Assembly: GCA_039519185.1 (NCBI GenBank)
Contig: CM076846.1
Coordinates: 223,126,659 to 223,190,658 of the forward strand
From: Astragalus membranaceus
Taxonomy: Eukaryota > Streptophyta > Magnoliopsida > Fabales > Fabaceae
Direction: 5' to 3'
DNA length: 64,000 nucleotides
Part shown: in pieces, positions 1-11,675 of the stretch
Layout of the letters: each line of letters opens with the position of its first letter
Numbering within the stretch: position 1 is the first letter of the stretch
The notes under the pieces: model-generated
Databases searched by the model: none
What the model saw: the letters and a program-made list of their open reading frames with translations, nothing else
What the model was told of the DNA's origin: nothing
Position numbers and translations under genes: made by a program

Positions 1-145
1 GAAATTCATGCTTGTCAAATAATAACCCAAACACACAACTAGTAAATATGAAAAATAGTGGTTGAGGTAAAAAATGATTGGAAAGAAGTGTTTTTGTTGT
101 TTTTAGGTATTTCATTTGATATTTTGAGTTCTTTGCTGGTGGCAG

Positions 146-222
146 GTCAGTGAGCCGGAAAAGTGGGGTTACTCCACTGATTGGAAGAAAGTGCTTGTTT
201 ACTTTTTTGGAACCCAACAAAT
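146..222 (+). pseudogene. HUA2-like PWWP exon fragment
   Basis: A 77-nt exon-like piece flanked by AG on the left and GTAAGT on the right. It reads V-S-E-P-E-K-W-G-Y-S-T-D-W-K-K-V-L-V-Y-F-F-G-T-Q-Q, the core of a plant PWWP domain as found in HUA2 / HUA2-LIKE nuclear proteins involved in flowering control. Neither the preceding WPA segment nor the following exon was found nearby, so this is one isolated exon. It lies about 1.4 kb from a kinase fragment of a different gene and near a CACTA terminus, which suggests transposon capture. Recognition is from family knowledge, without alignment. Confidence 0.6.
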
Positions 223-1591
223 GTAAGTATGCTTATAGCAATTGATTTGAAATTAGCAAAACTTAAGGAATGAAATATACCTTGTTCAAATTTCCTAACC
301 AATGCAATTGAAGTTAAGTTTATGTGACATTTGATATCCACAATATCACGATGGCTTATATGGTGCTTGCTAGTAAGATTTGACTGTGGTCTTCTTTTTT
401 GATGCTCAACTGTTTCTATTTCTGAAAAGTTGTCAGGTAGTGCCGATGAAGGACTTCCCTTCCTTACTGGTATTATTTTCATGAGCTTGATTAGGCTGGA
501 TCTGCATAATATGTTCATATGTGATGCAGATTACCCTTTTTGCATTCATGATTTTATCATTTGAGAATACGTTTTTTTATTTCAAAATCGTTATATCAAA
601 GCTTTGTAGGAGATGCTTACTTTTAGTTAGCTTTATGTTACTCGGCATGTATATATGTTTGAAGATTTGGAATTGTTAACATTCTCTGTTGTTTGAGATG
701 ATACTAGTAGTAACTATTAACTAATTACTAAGACATTTCTAGGGCATTTTTTTAGGGCGTGATTTATATACATGTGAGATTATTTTAATCTTCATTTTAG
801 CTTGTCAATTGTTGGTTTATTTATATTTAGTCAAGGTAGCAAATATGAAGGTTAGGATACATGTCAGTTTTTCTTAATTCTTAATCTTCCAGCCTGAAAT
901 AACCATCTCATACTGTTGCTGCTTATTATTACTAGTTATACCTCAGGGCATGGTTAATTATCATTGTGTCTTTAGGCTATGGCTGTTCAGTATTAATGAT
1001 GATTGTGTCTTTAAGCTATACCTTTTGAGTATTAATTAGGAATGTTTTTGAGTATTGAGTTAGAGGAGAGCTAGCGACACACTAACACTCATTTTCTAAT
1101 TAGGAATGTTTTTGGGACCCATATGAATTTCAATCAATAGAAGAGTGTACTGGAAAGAGTGTGTTTGAAAGTGATACTAGCATTTCTCTTTGAATGGTAT
1201 GACTGCATTTTTTTGATGGTCTACTCTGTCCCACTATCTGGGATTAATTAACTACTTTAGATGTAGTGTCTGAATCCTGCTATTTAGTGCCTTTTCAGTT
1301 ATTATTTAGTATCCACACTTGGCAAAGTTATGCTGACAACCTGTATCCTTCGGCCTTCTGATGGAAGTTAATGTTATCAAGTTTAATCAAACATAGATCA
1401 CTCCTAAGATAGTATGAATATGATATGATAACAGTATTGTCTTGTAATCATAGTTTTGAAAACTGGATTGGTTTCTATAGCAGTCATGATGCCCATGGTG
1501 ACCATGTTGGAGCTTGGAAGTAATGCAATACCAACTTAGAAAAGGAAAAAAAACAGACGAGCCTCACAGACCCAGTTTGTTTTAAACCATT
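223..1591. other. non-coding stretch, no gene recognised
   Basis: AT-rich sequence between two host-gene exon fragments. A 123-codon minus-strand frame (147-518) looks exon-like in composition, but I do not recognise it and it overlaps the PWWP exon on the other strand. No repeat termini were seen. Confidence 0.5.
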
Positions 1592-1962
1592 AATGACATT
1601 GTTGGAAGTGCATATTATGTTGCTCCTGAAGTTCTCCATAGATCTTACACCACAGAGGCTGATGTGTGGAGTATAGGTGTGATAGCATATTACTGACTTT
1701 CTTTCCTCTGTAATAACACCTTGTTCTGTTACTTAGATTCCCCTCAGTTTGTCTGGTTGCTCTCTCATATGTTCCTTTTGTTTCCCTTTTGGTCTCAGAA
1801 TTCATTACAACATAGAAGGATGGACTTTGAGGAATTTTGTGCAGCTGCATTGAGTGTGCATCAACTTGAAGCTCTTGATCGTTGGGAACAACATGCACGC
1901 TGTGCGTATGAACTTTTTGAGAAAGATGGAAATAGGGCTATTGTTATTGAAGAACAAGTTAA
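1592..1962 (+). pseudogene. CDPK-related kinase (CRK) gene fragment
   Basis: Two exon-like pieces of a CDPK-related kinase. The first (about 1592-1694) encodes the activation-loop region [14 protein letters not shown] through [10 protein letters not shown]. The second (about 1816-1960) encodes part of the degenerate EF-hand region, [10 protein letters not shown] then [15 protein letters not shown]. In intact CRKs these are separated by the rest of the kinase domain, so exons are missing and the piece cannot make a kinase. The frame runs out at 2038. The junctions suggest a captured or decayed copy. Confidence 0.7.
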
Positions 1963-2139
1963 AAGCACTTGTCATAATAATTGTTTGTTACTATTCATAA
2001 GTATATGGCTAATGACTGTCATGTTTTTTCTTAGATGAATCGATTAATCCACATAAGTATATCCTAAGTTTTCTCCTTGGATGAATTGATTAATCCAAAC
2101 AAAGCTATAAAGTCTTCCCTACAGGAAGACAGCCTCACT

Positions 2140-2516
2140 TTTTTTTTTTAAAAAAAAGAGACTTTTCATATCGGTTCCCAAAGAAAACCGATATGAAAAG
2201 TCTTTTTTTTTAAAAAAAAAAAGACTTTTCATATCGGTTTTCTATGGGAACCGATATGAAAAGTCTTTTTTTTTAAAAAAAAAAAGTTTTCATATCGGTT
2301 TTCTATGGGAACCGATATGAAAAGTCTATTTTTTTTTAAAAAATAGACTTTTCATATCGGTTCTAGGGGCGACCGATATAAAAACAACTTTTCATAACGG
2401 TTCAGAAACCGATATGAAATGTCCCTACTTTCTATATCTCCTTTTTCGGCATCGGTTCGGGAACCGATATGAAATGTCAATTTTAACCGATATAAAAAGC
2501 CTTTTTTCCATTAGTG
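2140..2516. mobile_element. CACTA-type terminus with ATATCGGTT subterminal repeats
   Basis: A cluster of direct and inverted copies of TTTTCATATCGGTT, separated by runs of T and A, ends at 2516 with CCTTTTTTCCATTAGTG. Its complement begins CACTAATGG, the terminal form of CACTA elements. Subterminal motif arrays of this kind bind transposase in that superfamily. No matching left CACTA end was found in the window, so the element is truncated or extends to include the gene fragments to its left. Confidence 0.55.
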
Positions 2517-2848
2517 GTAGTTGAGTTAGGAACGAAATGGGATAAGTATCAGAACCAAGGAATAGCAAATATTACACGAAAACAGAGTTTTTGGTTTACT
2601 GCACAGGCTGGGAATCTGTTCCAATTCTGTGAATCGATTCCCAGGAGTGTGAATCTATTCCCAGATTTTGGATTTGTCTTAAATACCTCAAATGCTATTC
2701 CTTTTCGCTCCAATCCTTTCCCAATCCATTTCTTAACCCTTCCCAATGAATATTAATCGAACATAGTCCATAGATTGATTATTATTATGATGCATCTAAT
2801 GACAAGTTAAGTTATGGTTTATAAACAAACCGAGTACTTATATTTTTT
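2517..2848. other. no gene recognised
   Basis: About 330 bp right of the CACTA terminus. Short overlapping frames on both strands show no recognisable domain. Confidence 0.5.
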
Positions 2849-3008
2849 TTATCGAGTGAGAAGGCGGCCAAGGCCAATTAATGGACACAAGTGTCTAAGT
2901 AAACATAAAACACTTCGGATGACGATCCCCAGTTAAAAAGCACACTAGGGGAGGGAAGTCATGAACCCATAACCTAGGCTCACTTAAGTTGACTAAGCCA
3001 AGGCTTTT
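2849..3008 (-). mobile_element. tRNA-derived SINE candidate
   Basis: On the minus strand this begins with a pol III A-box-like TTGGCTTAGTCAACTTAAG, has a B-box-like GGTTCATGACTTCC about 30 nt further on, and ends in an A-rich tail (ATAAAAAAAATA). This architecture matches plant SINEs. No target duplication was confirmed. Confidence 0.45.
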
Positions 3009-3544
3009 GTCGGGTGGGTTTCCCGTTGTATAAGGCTTGCAGTACCGGGGTTTGTGCTAAGAGCAAGAGAAAAGATAATCAAAACACCGAGAGATTAATG
3101 TGATGGGTCACGGAGGAACTCATTGAGATTTGTAATCTCACTGTTTATTTTATGTGGTGTTTACAGATCAGCAGGGAAAATCGAAGCAAAATGATAAGGA
3201 GTAGCTGCTGTTCTGAGATGGTTTACCTGAGAAAGGATCTGTGTGATCAAAGTTTAGATGTTGCTTAACTTACCCTAGAAGTTATTTTGTCTACCTAAGT
3301 TGTACTCGATACTTTAATTTAGAATTTGAAGTTATCGTTCCTATTACTAATTCTGCTTTTAGAAATTGAACACATTAGGGATATGTATCGACTAGGGAAT
3401 TATGTTTAATGTCGCTTTGGTTTTCTTTTGGAGAACTTAGCTTTTATTAAAGATTGTTAAGGTGAATGTTTTATCTAGTTAGAGTTGTTCAATGTCTAAA
3501 GCAGAATTGGTACTCTGATTATGCTGTTTATGGAAGTCTCGGTA
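3009..3544. other. no gene recognised
   Basis: Intergenic sequence leading into the duplicated PAH block. No domain, repeat terminus or RNA gene was seen. Confidence 0.45.
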
Positions 3545-4671
3545 TTTCATCCACGGTCGAAATACTAAGGTGTTACAAAATCTCTCCACTGAAACTAGAT
3601 CGCCTCTTCCCTCCCTCCGCCATCGCAACAATTTTCTTCGTTCGCCATTGTTTCTGCTTTCGTTCGTGAATCGTGACTGTGAGGCTTCCGTTTTAGAGGC
3701 TTTTGTCGCCCTTGTTGGGGGCTTTAAGGTCGGGAATTTATTTTCACTCAAAATCTTAAATCCCTAGTTAGTTAAGTCTATTGAATCGGTTCTTGTGAAT
3801 ATGTTGAATCAGTTCTTGTTCTTATTGTCCTAACTTTGATTCTCTTTTTTTGAAGGTATCCTAACTTTGATTCTAATGCTATTTAATTGCTACTTTGTAT
3901 TGGTGTTATTTAATTAATTTGTATTTTGCTCTAGTGTTATTTAATTTATTTTGGTTATGTTAGTCTATTTAATTTGAATCTGTTTTTGTATTTTATGAAT
4001 ATGTTAATTCTCTTAGTGCTAATTAATTTGTATATATGAACTTGTTAGTGTTATTCAATTTATGTTGATCCACTACAACACAAGTTGTGAATTTGTTAAA
4101 GTCTTACTTTTATTATACATTGTTAGTGATGTGTGTGTTTGAAAAAATTTGCACTCACTGGCCTAGGGTCTTGGATCCTCCACCAACCATAAATTTTACC
4201 AAACACTAATTTATTCGCAATCAACTACTCACTATATATAATCTAGTTTACCTCCTATCCGTTAATTTTTACAAAATTGAGTCGTAGTGTATAAAAATCA
4301 AAGTTATCAAAACCATATTGTATATAAAAAGTAAAAACATAAGGTTATGAAATTTATTATACAAATACTAAACTTGAATCATATATACTTATTTTTTTCA
4401 TTTTAAATTTACTTCTATTGATATAAAATTGCAACATTACATGTTTTATACTTTAAATTTTAAATTTACATTTTTGGGAAACCTATAATTTTCAAATGAC
4501 ATTTTTTATTATCGGTAAAGTAATTTATTAATAATTGTATATTAAGAAATATATAAATTAAATACATTATTATATTTTCTTTCAAAAACAATTATTTTTG
4601 ATTTTTCAGTATTATCTATTACATTTGTAAAAAAAAAAAGATTTTTCAGTATTACAGACATGATTTGAATG

Positions 4672-4915
4672 ATGTCAGTGAAGGTTGGCTCAGTTGGTGG
4701 GGCCGGCGTGAGGACCTCTATGGTTGGTGATTTGTAAGTACTTCTGTAAGCGCTCAAAGAGCCTTGAGGTCGGCCCTTACCCTAGTGAGCCCTCGGAGCC
4801 CGGGGTTTTTTTCCCTTTGGGTTTTAGCCCCCGGAGGTTTTAACGAGGCCCCACCGTGTTGTAAGGTTTGGTGCACCACTTGTGACCCTTTAATACAATT
4901 GTGTATCTTAAAAAA
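4672..4915 (+). mobile_element. SINE-like retroposon, 18-bp target duplication
   Basis: It begins near an A-box-like TTGGCTCAGTTGG and ends in TATCTTAAAAAA. It is flanked by 18-bp direct repeats, 4654-4671 and 4916-4933 (ACAGACATGATTTGAATG against ACAGTCATGATTTGAATG, one mismatch). The equivalent site in copy B (about 10762-10781) has a single copy without the insert, so insertion after duplication is supported. Confidence 0.75.
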
Positions 4916-5104
4916 ACAGTCATGATTTGAATGTAGATTAAATCGCCTACCGTATGCTAGCTCATTTATGGTATATATAATTTCCATAAAAATTTTAATT
5001 TTATTAATATGATATGATATTTAATGAGTAACAAAGTAGTAATATTATATATATATTTTTTTATGTAACAAAGTAGTAATATAAATACATTTATTGAAAT
5101 TAAC

Positions 5105-5278
5105 ACCGTTGGCCCAGTGGCTTAAGTTATCCGGAGACATAGGGGTCGATTCCTGTAGTGGAAATACTCAGTGTTGGTTAGTGCAAAATTCACTCCTAAG
5201 CACGAGTGAAGATTAATCCTTCATTGAAAGCGTTTGGACACTCTGTGGATAACCAACAATAGTCCGAACCAAAAAAAG
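5105..5278 (+). mobile_element. tRNA-derived SINE
   Basis: The A-box TGGCCCAGTGG (about 5110) and B-box GGTCGATTCCT (about 5144) are correctly spaced for an internal pol III promoter, followed by about 120 nt of body and an A-rich tail AACCAAAAAAAG. No target duplication was clear. Confidence 0.65.
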
Positions 5279-5516
5279 AAGTACAATTATTCACTATAAC
5301 CATCAAATGTATTTCCTAAAAAAATTAAATGAGGAAATAACGGGAAGTAATATGAATATATTTCCTAAAAGTTAAAGTAATAAAACAACATTTGTTCACT
5401 ATGCATTTCGGAGCGCCTAACAAAGTAGTAATATTGTAAATACATTTATTCACAATAACCAACAAATGTATTTCCTTTTGTCAAAAAACAAATTTCCTAA
5501 AAATTAAAACAATATT

Positions 5517-5655
5517 ACCTCCGATATGTTTTATAAGAGAAAAATTCAATTTTGGGTACATTGAATAATGAATGTATCTGGTCTATATACAAGATATACT
5601 GTTTATTCAACGTACTAAAAACTGCGTCTCTTATAAAGTGGACTGAGTGTAGTAT
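5517..5655. mobile_element. Stowaway-like MITE, degenerate
   Basis: Inverted ends around CCTCCGATATGTTTTATAAGAG and its partner CTCTTATAAAGTGGACTGAG, each next to TA, resemble Tc1/mariner Stowaway MITEs. A diverged homologue lies in copy B at about 11150-11675. Confidence 0.5.
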
Positions 5656-6088
5656 AACAACATTAAATGTTCTTTGCTTCACTATGAATAAAATTAAATG
5701 TGTTATTTTGACAAGTTGACACCTATAGCAAAACTTAATGAGCTTCCTAATTTATATAATACTATAGTTTTTTTAAAATATGACGATAAATATTTTAAGT
5801 GGATCTTTTGTGTATTCACCTTGAAAATTATTTGAATTTTTCTCACAATTCGAACGAGGTGTTCTACAATTTTTCAAAATTCAAACCGCAAAGGAAAGTA
5901 TTGGAATGGCTCTCATGATTGGAATATTTGATGATGGTATTTTTTGACATCTTTTCGATTCATTGAATAATTTTTTTTATATATTTTGTTTGTTCACCTT
6001 TGTTGTTGATCTATCTATCTATCTACAATCCTGTCTTGGGTGGGTTGGAGTTTTTCATTCTTGTTTGCTTTGCATACCCTCAGTCAGA

Positions 6089-6613
6089 ATGAAGAGATCC
6101 GTGTCTTCTAGAGGAGAACCTTCAACTGGTGTTACTCATCAGAAACCAACCATGGATGATGCATTGGCGTATCTGAGAAAGGTAAAAGCCACTATGTTTG
6201 AAGATAAGAAGGAACAATATGATGCATTTCTAGATGTCTTGGTAAATTTTAGGGCCCGCAAAATTGGTACAACAAGCGTCATAGTGAGAGTGAAAGAGCT
6301 GTTGAAAGGGCATGAAGATTTAATTGCAGGATTTAACATCTTCTTGCCAAAGGGATATGAAATCATACTTCCATTGAAGGACCAACAACAACCTCCACAA
6401 AAGAAAGATGTTGATTATTTTGATGCTCTAGATTTTTTGGAAAAGGTTCGGGCTCGTTTTGAAGGCAACGATGGTGTCTATAGGTCTTTTCTAGAATTAT
6501 TACGTATGTATAGAAACGAAGCCAAGAGTAAAATTGAGGTTTACAATGAGATTGTTGGACTTTTCAAGGACCATCTAGATCTTCTTGAAGAGTTTACTGC
6601 ATTCTTGCCTTAA
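6089..6613 (+). CDS. PAH-only (mini-SIN3-like) protein, copy A
   Basis: A single-exon 174-aa protein with two paired amphipathic helix domains, at about residues 21-90 and 109-174. These are the domains SIN3 corepressors use to bind transcription-factor peptides. SIN3/SNL proteins exceed 1000 residues and also carry an HDAC-interaction region; nothing beyond PAH2 is present here, and the stop follows PAH2 directly. Conserved pattern: D-D-A-L-x-Y-L-x-x-V-K, then [17 protein letters not shown], and again L-F-K-D-H-x-D-L-L-E-E-F in PAH2. The ATG at 6089 is preferred over an upstream in-frame ATG at 5963 because the third copy (22736) starts at the same M-K-R-S, with a conserved leader containing ATCTATC repeats. 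Likely nuclear; a competitor or adaptor role is inference. Confidence 0.8.
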   Translation: MKRSVSSRGEPSTGVTHQKPTMDDALAYLRKVKATMFEDKKEQYDAFLDVLVNFRARKIGTTSVIVRVKELLKGHEDLIAGFNIFLPKGYEIILPLKDQQQPPQKKDVDYFDALDFLEKVRARFEGNDGVYRSFLELLRMYRNEAKSKIEVYNEIVGLFKDHLDLLEEFTAFLP

Positions 6614-8134
6614 GTAAACTTTAGGAGTTGTCGCTACTCATTATGCAATGCCAAATTAGTGATGCAACGATGAAGAAATCTGAAGAATTGTCGTGTATGT
6701 TGAGTTGTGTCCGTTGGGATTATTTAATTTAATTTTGCATTTAGGTTATGAATTTTGACTGTTTTAGTTTTACATTCAAATTGAATTGCGGCTATAAGAA
6801 TAAATATCTGAACTATTAATCTATCAAAAATAATTATTAGACAATAATACTACTGGTTTTGTTTTTACTTAAGACCTTGTTTATGGAATTGCAACAAGTC
6901 CTATCTAGTGTATTAGATGCTTTATCATTTTTTTAAAAAACTACTTGCTTCCCATTTCTTTCATTTCATGTCTTTTTTTATTATTTTGATTATAACTGCC
7001 ATTTCATGTTTTTCTTTCCACAAAACCATGCATTGCACATCATGAAATATTAATTAAATTTTTTTTATCTTTGCTCATCCAATTTTTTTCTTTCAAATGT
7101 ATCCTTAAATATATCCTTAAAGTAGTGGAAATCATCCAAGGCTTGATAGTCCGTTTCAAAAAATAAAAATTAAGGTTACCTCAACCTCCACTATCCTCTG
7201 CCATTATTTGATTTTTTTTCAACTATCAATAAAGTTAGTATTTGTTAGATTTGACAGAACATGTTAGTGGGTGAGATTCAAACCTCTCCACATCTTTATG
7301 ACTTCACTCATTAAATATCCCACACCAATCACCAAGTCAATCTGATAACCCATATAGGCTTTCTTGAGTAAATGGTGATAGAGCTAGATGCATAGTTTAG
7401 GTTTTGAAAGTGAAGATCGATATAAAAAAAGGTAGCAAAGAAACCGAGACCATACGAAGCGGCACGCAGAGGCAACTAGAAGAGAGTTTGGCGGGATTAT
7501 GGAGGAACTTGGGAGAGGACAAACGTGCAGAGAATGCATAGTATCATTGTGAGAACTAGTGTCTTGACTTGTGCATTGCATGTACAGGGTAAAAACTCTA
7601 GTAAATTTAATTTTGGAAGTAGGAAAATTACAATATGAAAAAATCTTGTTTAAGTATAAAAAAAGACAATTGCGAGCTTAAGAGCTAAATTAAAGTGTAC
7701 AGACATAATTAAGACAAATTGTTCCATACACATAATCTATAGTCATAATTTTAAGTAGAAAGTTAAAAGACATAAGATGCATAATCCAAATATAGCATGA
7801 TTAGGGTTTCCTTGATGTGCATGTTGGTGAGGAAATTCCACTTGAAGGGGTAGCGGTTGGTTACGCATCACACGGCGAGGACGACAATCATAAATATCTC
7901 TCAAAGTAACATGAATTTTGAAGGGACATTGGGAGAGATATCTGATCTTAAAAAGTGTTGAACCTTGAAAGAGCAAAACCTCCATTATAGCAGCAGTCTG
8001 ACACAAATATTGTTGCATTTTATGAGTGAAGATAAAAGTATTTCGACACATCATTGCATGCTTGGAAGCTGAATTGTCATCAACCTCCCACCATTCAACT
8101 TCCAAACATCATTCCTACTCTCCCCATTCTCTTA
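6614..8134. other. 3' flank of PAH gene A, no further gene
   Basis: 6614-7280 is conserved with the flank of copy B and, in part, with the 3' side of the minus-strand PAH gene. A SINE-like piece on the minus strand (about 7250-7345; B-box-like GGTTTGAATCTC) is present in both A and B and so predates the duplication. 7743-8105 holds a 120-codon minus-strand frame with no recognised domain. Confidence 0.5.
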
Positions 8135-8377
8135 GGGTGTGTTTGGGAGGGGGATTTTGGCAGGATTTGGGAGGGGAGGGCTTTGGAGGGTTTGGTCTAT
8201 ATTTTAATATATATTTGAGATTTTAAAAATTTGAAAGAATAACATGATAGATAATGATAAAACATTGTTAATCACATTTCATTTTTGCTTAGAAACATTT
8301 TATAGCTTCCTCAATTTGGAATTGAAAATCAAGTCCTCCCCTCCCCTCTCCTCCTAACCCTCCATCCAAACGTACCA
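8135..8377. mobile_element. PIF/Harbinger-like MITE candidate
   Basis: Inverted ends GGGTGTGTTTGGGAGGG and, complemented on the right, TGGTACGTTTGGATGGAGGG enclose AT-rich sequence. Flanking triplets TTA and TTG fit a decayed 3-bp duplication. Classification is tentative. Confidence 0.45.
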
Positions 8378-9344
8378 TTGGACTTGTGTATTAAATCCTT
8401 CCATTTGATTGAAACTCAAGCTTCGTTGCCTTTGTTCCATTTGATTCAGGCCCTCTTCCTCATTCTCTATCTAGCAGCATTTGTGAAGCAAACCAGCCAT
8501 GGCCATCTTAGCATTTAAGAAGTAAAACAACGTCTTTGTTAGCTAGGTGCCTTTTTCTTAAACACCAAAAAACATAGACTAAGCCCTCCCCTTTAAAACT
8601 ATTCCAAATCCCTCTCCCAAACATATCAAAGGTTTCTTAATGTGTACCTGAATTAAGTCCCCCTACTGCTCACCAAAAGAAAGCTATCATAAAACAAAGG
8701 GAAATTAAAGAATAAAACAAAGAAATATAGGAATCGAGTTAAATAGTACTATATGTGTATTCAACAGACAGAGAATAAAAGATTTGTTGAGTTGATTTCA
8801 AATGATAATTTATTATGTTAGTGTTAGTTAATAGTTATATTGTATTTAGTTAGTTAGTTAGGCCTTCTAAAGTTTGTTGGGTGAATGATTGTTGACAAGT
8901 GTAACCTAGTGGGACTAGTCTCAAATTAATTAAGCACCAATTTCAATACTTCCAGGCTAAAAACATACTCTTTGTCCTTAATTTATTACTCAACGTTCAT
9001 GAAAAAACAATTGTCCTGTAATAATGTTTTACAATACCAATAAAATATTAATAATATTTTTTCCTATTATACCTTAAAGTATTAATGTAGTTTTTTTTTT
9101 AATTATTTTTGTTAGTCCGTGTGCCACAACCTTAAACGTCAAGTAATATAAGTAGGAGGTAATATTGAGGCCTTCTTTTTGACTTGGATTTAATGACTTC
9201 ACTTCTTATACCAAGAACTACTTTTAATTTTTATGTTTGATTCTAAAATAGAGATTTGGATATGTTTCAACTTTTATAAAATTAAATAACATAAAAAAAA
9301 AATCATGAATACTATTAGGTTTTTATGGTTAATTTTTAGTTAGA
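8378..9344. other. no gene recognised
   Basis: AT-rich intergenic sequence with poly-A and poly-T runs. No convincing coding frame or repeat terminus. Confidence 0.5.
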
Positions 9345-9553
9345 TAGATCAATGGATGGATGGATGTAAAGATGGATCGATAGATAGATAGACAAATCGA
9401 TGGATGGATTGATCGATCGACCAAGCGGTCGAACGATCGATCGACCAAGCGATCAATAGATCGATCGACTGAGCGATCAATAGATCGCTCGACCGAGCGA
9501 TCAATAGATCGATCGACCGAGCGATCAATAGATAAGTCGATAGATAGATAGAT
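9345..9553. repeat. GATC-rich minisatellite, about 24-bp period
   Basis: Imperfect tandem copies of a 24-bp unit built from GATCGATCGACCGAGC plus GATCAATA, flanked by GATA/GATG tetranucleotide runs. It creates spurious minus-strand frames rich in Ile-Asp-Arg-Ser. Confidence 0.85.
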
Positions 9554-9851
9554 TTTACCAAATAGAGTCGTAGGGTCCGTTTGATTCGCAAACAGGTAAG
9601 TACTGGACAACCATGTTGTCCAATACACTGTTTTGTGAACACTGGACAACACAAGCAAAAAAAATGTAAAATTTACTATAATTCTCTTTATGCGGTTTAT
9701 AATGAGTTTATATACCATATATTATAATATAATTAGAAAATTATAGTGAAAATAATATGAGAGAGAGGATGGGAGAGAGGGCATGATATGAGAAGACATA
9801 TATTAGAGAGATGGGAGGTAGAGGAAGGGAGAGAGAATAATGAGATAGGAG

Positions 9852-10037
9852 CAGGGGCGGAGCCAGGGGACCTGGTGGGGCCATGGTCTCCCCCAAATTT
9901 CTACTATTTTAGTAACTATTTGTATTATGTACTCAATTTTTGTATTATGTACTCAATTTTTCTATCTGGTCCCCCCCAAATTTCTACTGTTTTAGCAACT
10001 TGGTCTCCCCCAATTTGTAATCCTGGCTCCGCCCCTG
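9852..10037. mobile_element. hAT-type MITE, 8-bp target duplication
   Basis: Inverted ends CAGGGGCGGAGCCAGG and CCTGGCTCCGCCCCTG, flanked by perfect 8-bp direct repeats GATAGGAG at 9844-9851 and 10038-10045, as expected for hAT. It is nested in the larger TIR element and has an internal tandem duplication of TGTATTATGTACTCAATTTT. Confidence 0.85.
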
Positions 10038-10039
10038 GA

Positions 10040-10145
10040 TAGGAGAGAGAGAGAGAGAGACCGAGAGAGAGGAGAGAGAGAGAGAGAGAGAGGGAGTGGG
10101 AGAGAGTATCATGATATGAAAAGATATATAGAAGGGAGATGGGAT

Positions 10146-10181
<36 letters not shown>

Positions 10182-10215
10182 ATAGAGGAGACAGAAAGAG
10201 AGAGAGTAGAGGAGA
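10040..10215. repeat. GA microsatellite
   Basis: Two long interrupted (GA)n tracts with GGGAGATGGGA spacers inside the TIR element. Frames across it are low-complexity artefacts. Confidence 0.9.
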
Positions 10216-10811
10216 GAGAAGATAGAGAAGAGAGATAGAATAGAAAAAAATTAATGAGTAGGAAATAAAAATAGTATTTTTGTAATTGTTGGGGTAGAAA
10301 AAAAGTTGTATTGTGGTTTTGTGAGGGACAGAAAGTTGAGGTTTTGTCTAGTCCCTTGCTCTCACTGTTGTCCAGTACCATTAACAGTTTTGCAAATCAA
10401 ACAGGGTACAACTGGAGTTGTACGGTCCAGTCACCTGCTTTTTAGCAAATCAAACGCATTCGTAAGTTATTAAAACCGTATTGTATATAAAAAGTAAAAA
10501 CATAAATTTATGAAATTTATTATACAAATACTTGACTTGAATCATATAAACTTGTTTTTTCATTTTAAATTTACGTCTATCGATATAAAATTGCAACATT
10601 ACATTTTTTATACTTTAAATTTACTCTTTGGGTAAAACTATAATTTTTAAATGACATTTTTATTATCGGGAAGTAATTTATAAATAATCGTATATTAAGA
10701 AATATATAAAATACATTATTATATTTTTTTAAAAAATCAATGATTTTTGTTTTTTCAGTATTACAGTCATGATTTGAATGTAGATTGAATTGCTCACCGT
10801 ATGCTACCTCA

Positions 10812-11024
10812 TTTTTTTTGTTACCATGTCATTGGTCTGTAGTTTCGATTGGCTTTGTCGATTACTAATCTACGACGGGGAACCTGGATGGCCACGAGTT
10901 TCCGGTTTTGCCGGCTCATGTGGTTCTCCCCTCCCAACATTGTTTTTGCCACACCCAAGATTCAAACCCGAGACCTTGGGGTGGGATCCAAGTCCAGTTA
11001 CCACTTGGACCAACCCTCGTTGGT
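10812..11024 (-). mobile_element. tRNA-derived SINE, 12-bp target duplication
   Basis: On the minus strand: A-box-like TTGGTCCAAGTGGTAA, B-box-like GGTTTGAATCTTGG, and an AACAAAAAAAA tail at the low-coordinate end. Perfect 12-bp direct repeats TATGCTACCTCA flank it (10800-10811, 11025-11036). Copy A keeps the empty site at about 4955-4970. Confidence 0.85.
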
Positions 11025-11149
11025 TATGCTACCTCAGTTATGGTACATAGTTTCCTTAAAAATTTTCATTTTATTCACTATAACCAACAAATGTATTTCC
11101 TTTGTTGTAAAAAAACAAATTAATTAATTATTTCCTAAAAATTAAAGTA

Positions 11150-11675
11150 ATATTAATTCCATCCCTAAGAGACGAAACAATTTTTGGTAAATTGAATAAC
11201 TGATGTATCTGGTCTATATATAAATACGGTTAGCAAAAACTGATCTATCTACTAATGTTCTTATACTATCTGATGTATCAGTTAATATACTGATGTTCTT
11301 ATAATATCCGATGTTCCAAAAACTGCATTGTCTCTTATAACCAATACATTATTCAAATACGGATTTATCTACTTAAATAGATAGATCCGTAATTAATTTT
11401 TGCATTACAGATTTATCTATGTATTTGCTAAATCTGTAATTGAATCAAACATTTTAAATATATAATAATTAATTCTATTTTTCCATTGAAACATGTATGG
11501 ATACAGATACAAATGAACTTTTGACTTCGTTCTCGGTAGATGTATTAGAGGCATTCATGGCGATCGAGATATATTTAATTTCCCCGATCCTAGTAATACA
11601 TTGATTATATTCGACATACCAAAAACTACATTGTCTCTAATAAAGCGGATCGAAGATAGTATAAGAACAATATAA
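11150..11675. mobile_element. degenerate Stowaway-like MITE, expanded
   Basis: Counterpart of the copy-A element at 5517-5655 (shared ATTGAATAACTGATGTATC and GTCTCTAATAAAG-type ends), lengthened by internal copies of an ACTGATGTTCTTATA-containing unit. Confidence 0.4.

Larger units (their letters stand above)
3545..7280 (+). repeat. duplicated block, copy A
   Basis: Several segments recur in copy B in rearranged order: 3570-3870 matches 12360-12620; 4280-5780 matches 10440-11760; the PAH coding region matches 12718-13076; and 6614-7280 matches 19620-20345. Copies differ by scattered substitutions and by insertions unique to each. Shared 5' and 3' flanks around the coding part show duplication of a genomic segment, not retroposition of an mRNA. 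Confidence 0.75.
9573..10461. mobile_element. TIR element, GTTTGATT ends, 3-bp target duplication
   Basis: Left end GGGTCCGTTTGATTCGCAAA; right end, complemented, GAATGCGTTTGATTTGCTAA. Both are followed by a CAGGT-type inner match and a CTGGAC motif. GTA precedes and follows. Copy A (about 4278) reads through the site as GAGTCGTAGTG without the element, giving an empty site. The 3-bp duplication fits PIF/Harbinger-like elements; no transposase is present. Confidence 0.6.

Noticed and set aside
147..518. 123-codon minus-strand frame
   Set aside because: Overlaps the PWWP exon on the other strand; no domain recognised.
7743..8105. 120-codon minus-strand frame of normal composition
   Set aside because: No recognised domain, no splice context and no homologue in the duplicated copy; could be an exon but cannot be supported.
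9329..9718. Overlapping Ile-Asp-Arg-Ser-rich frames
   Set aside because: Translation of the GATC minisatellite.
4672..11024. tRNA genes suggested by A- and B-box motifs
   Set aside because: No cloverleaf can be drawn, and A-rich tails with long target repeats show SINEs instead.
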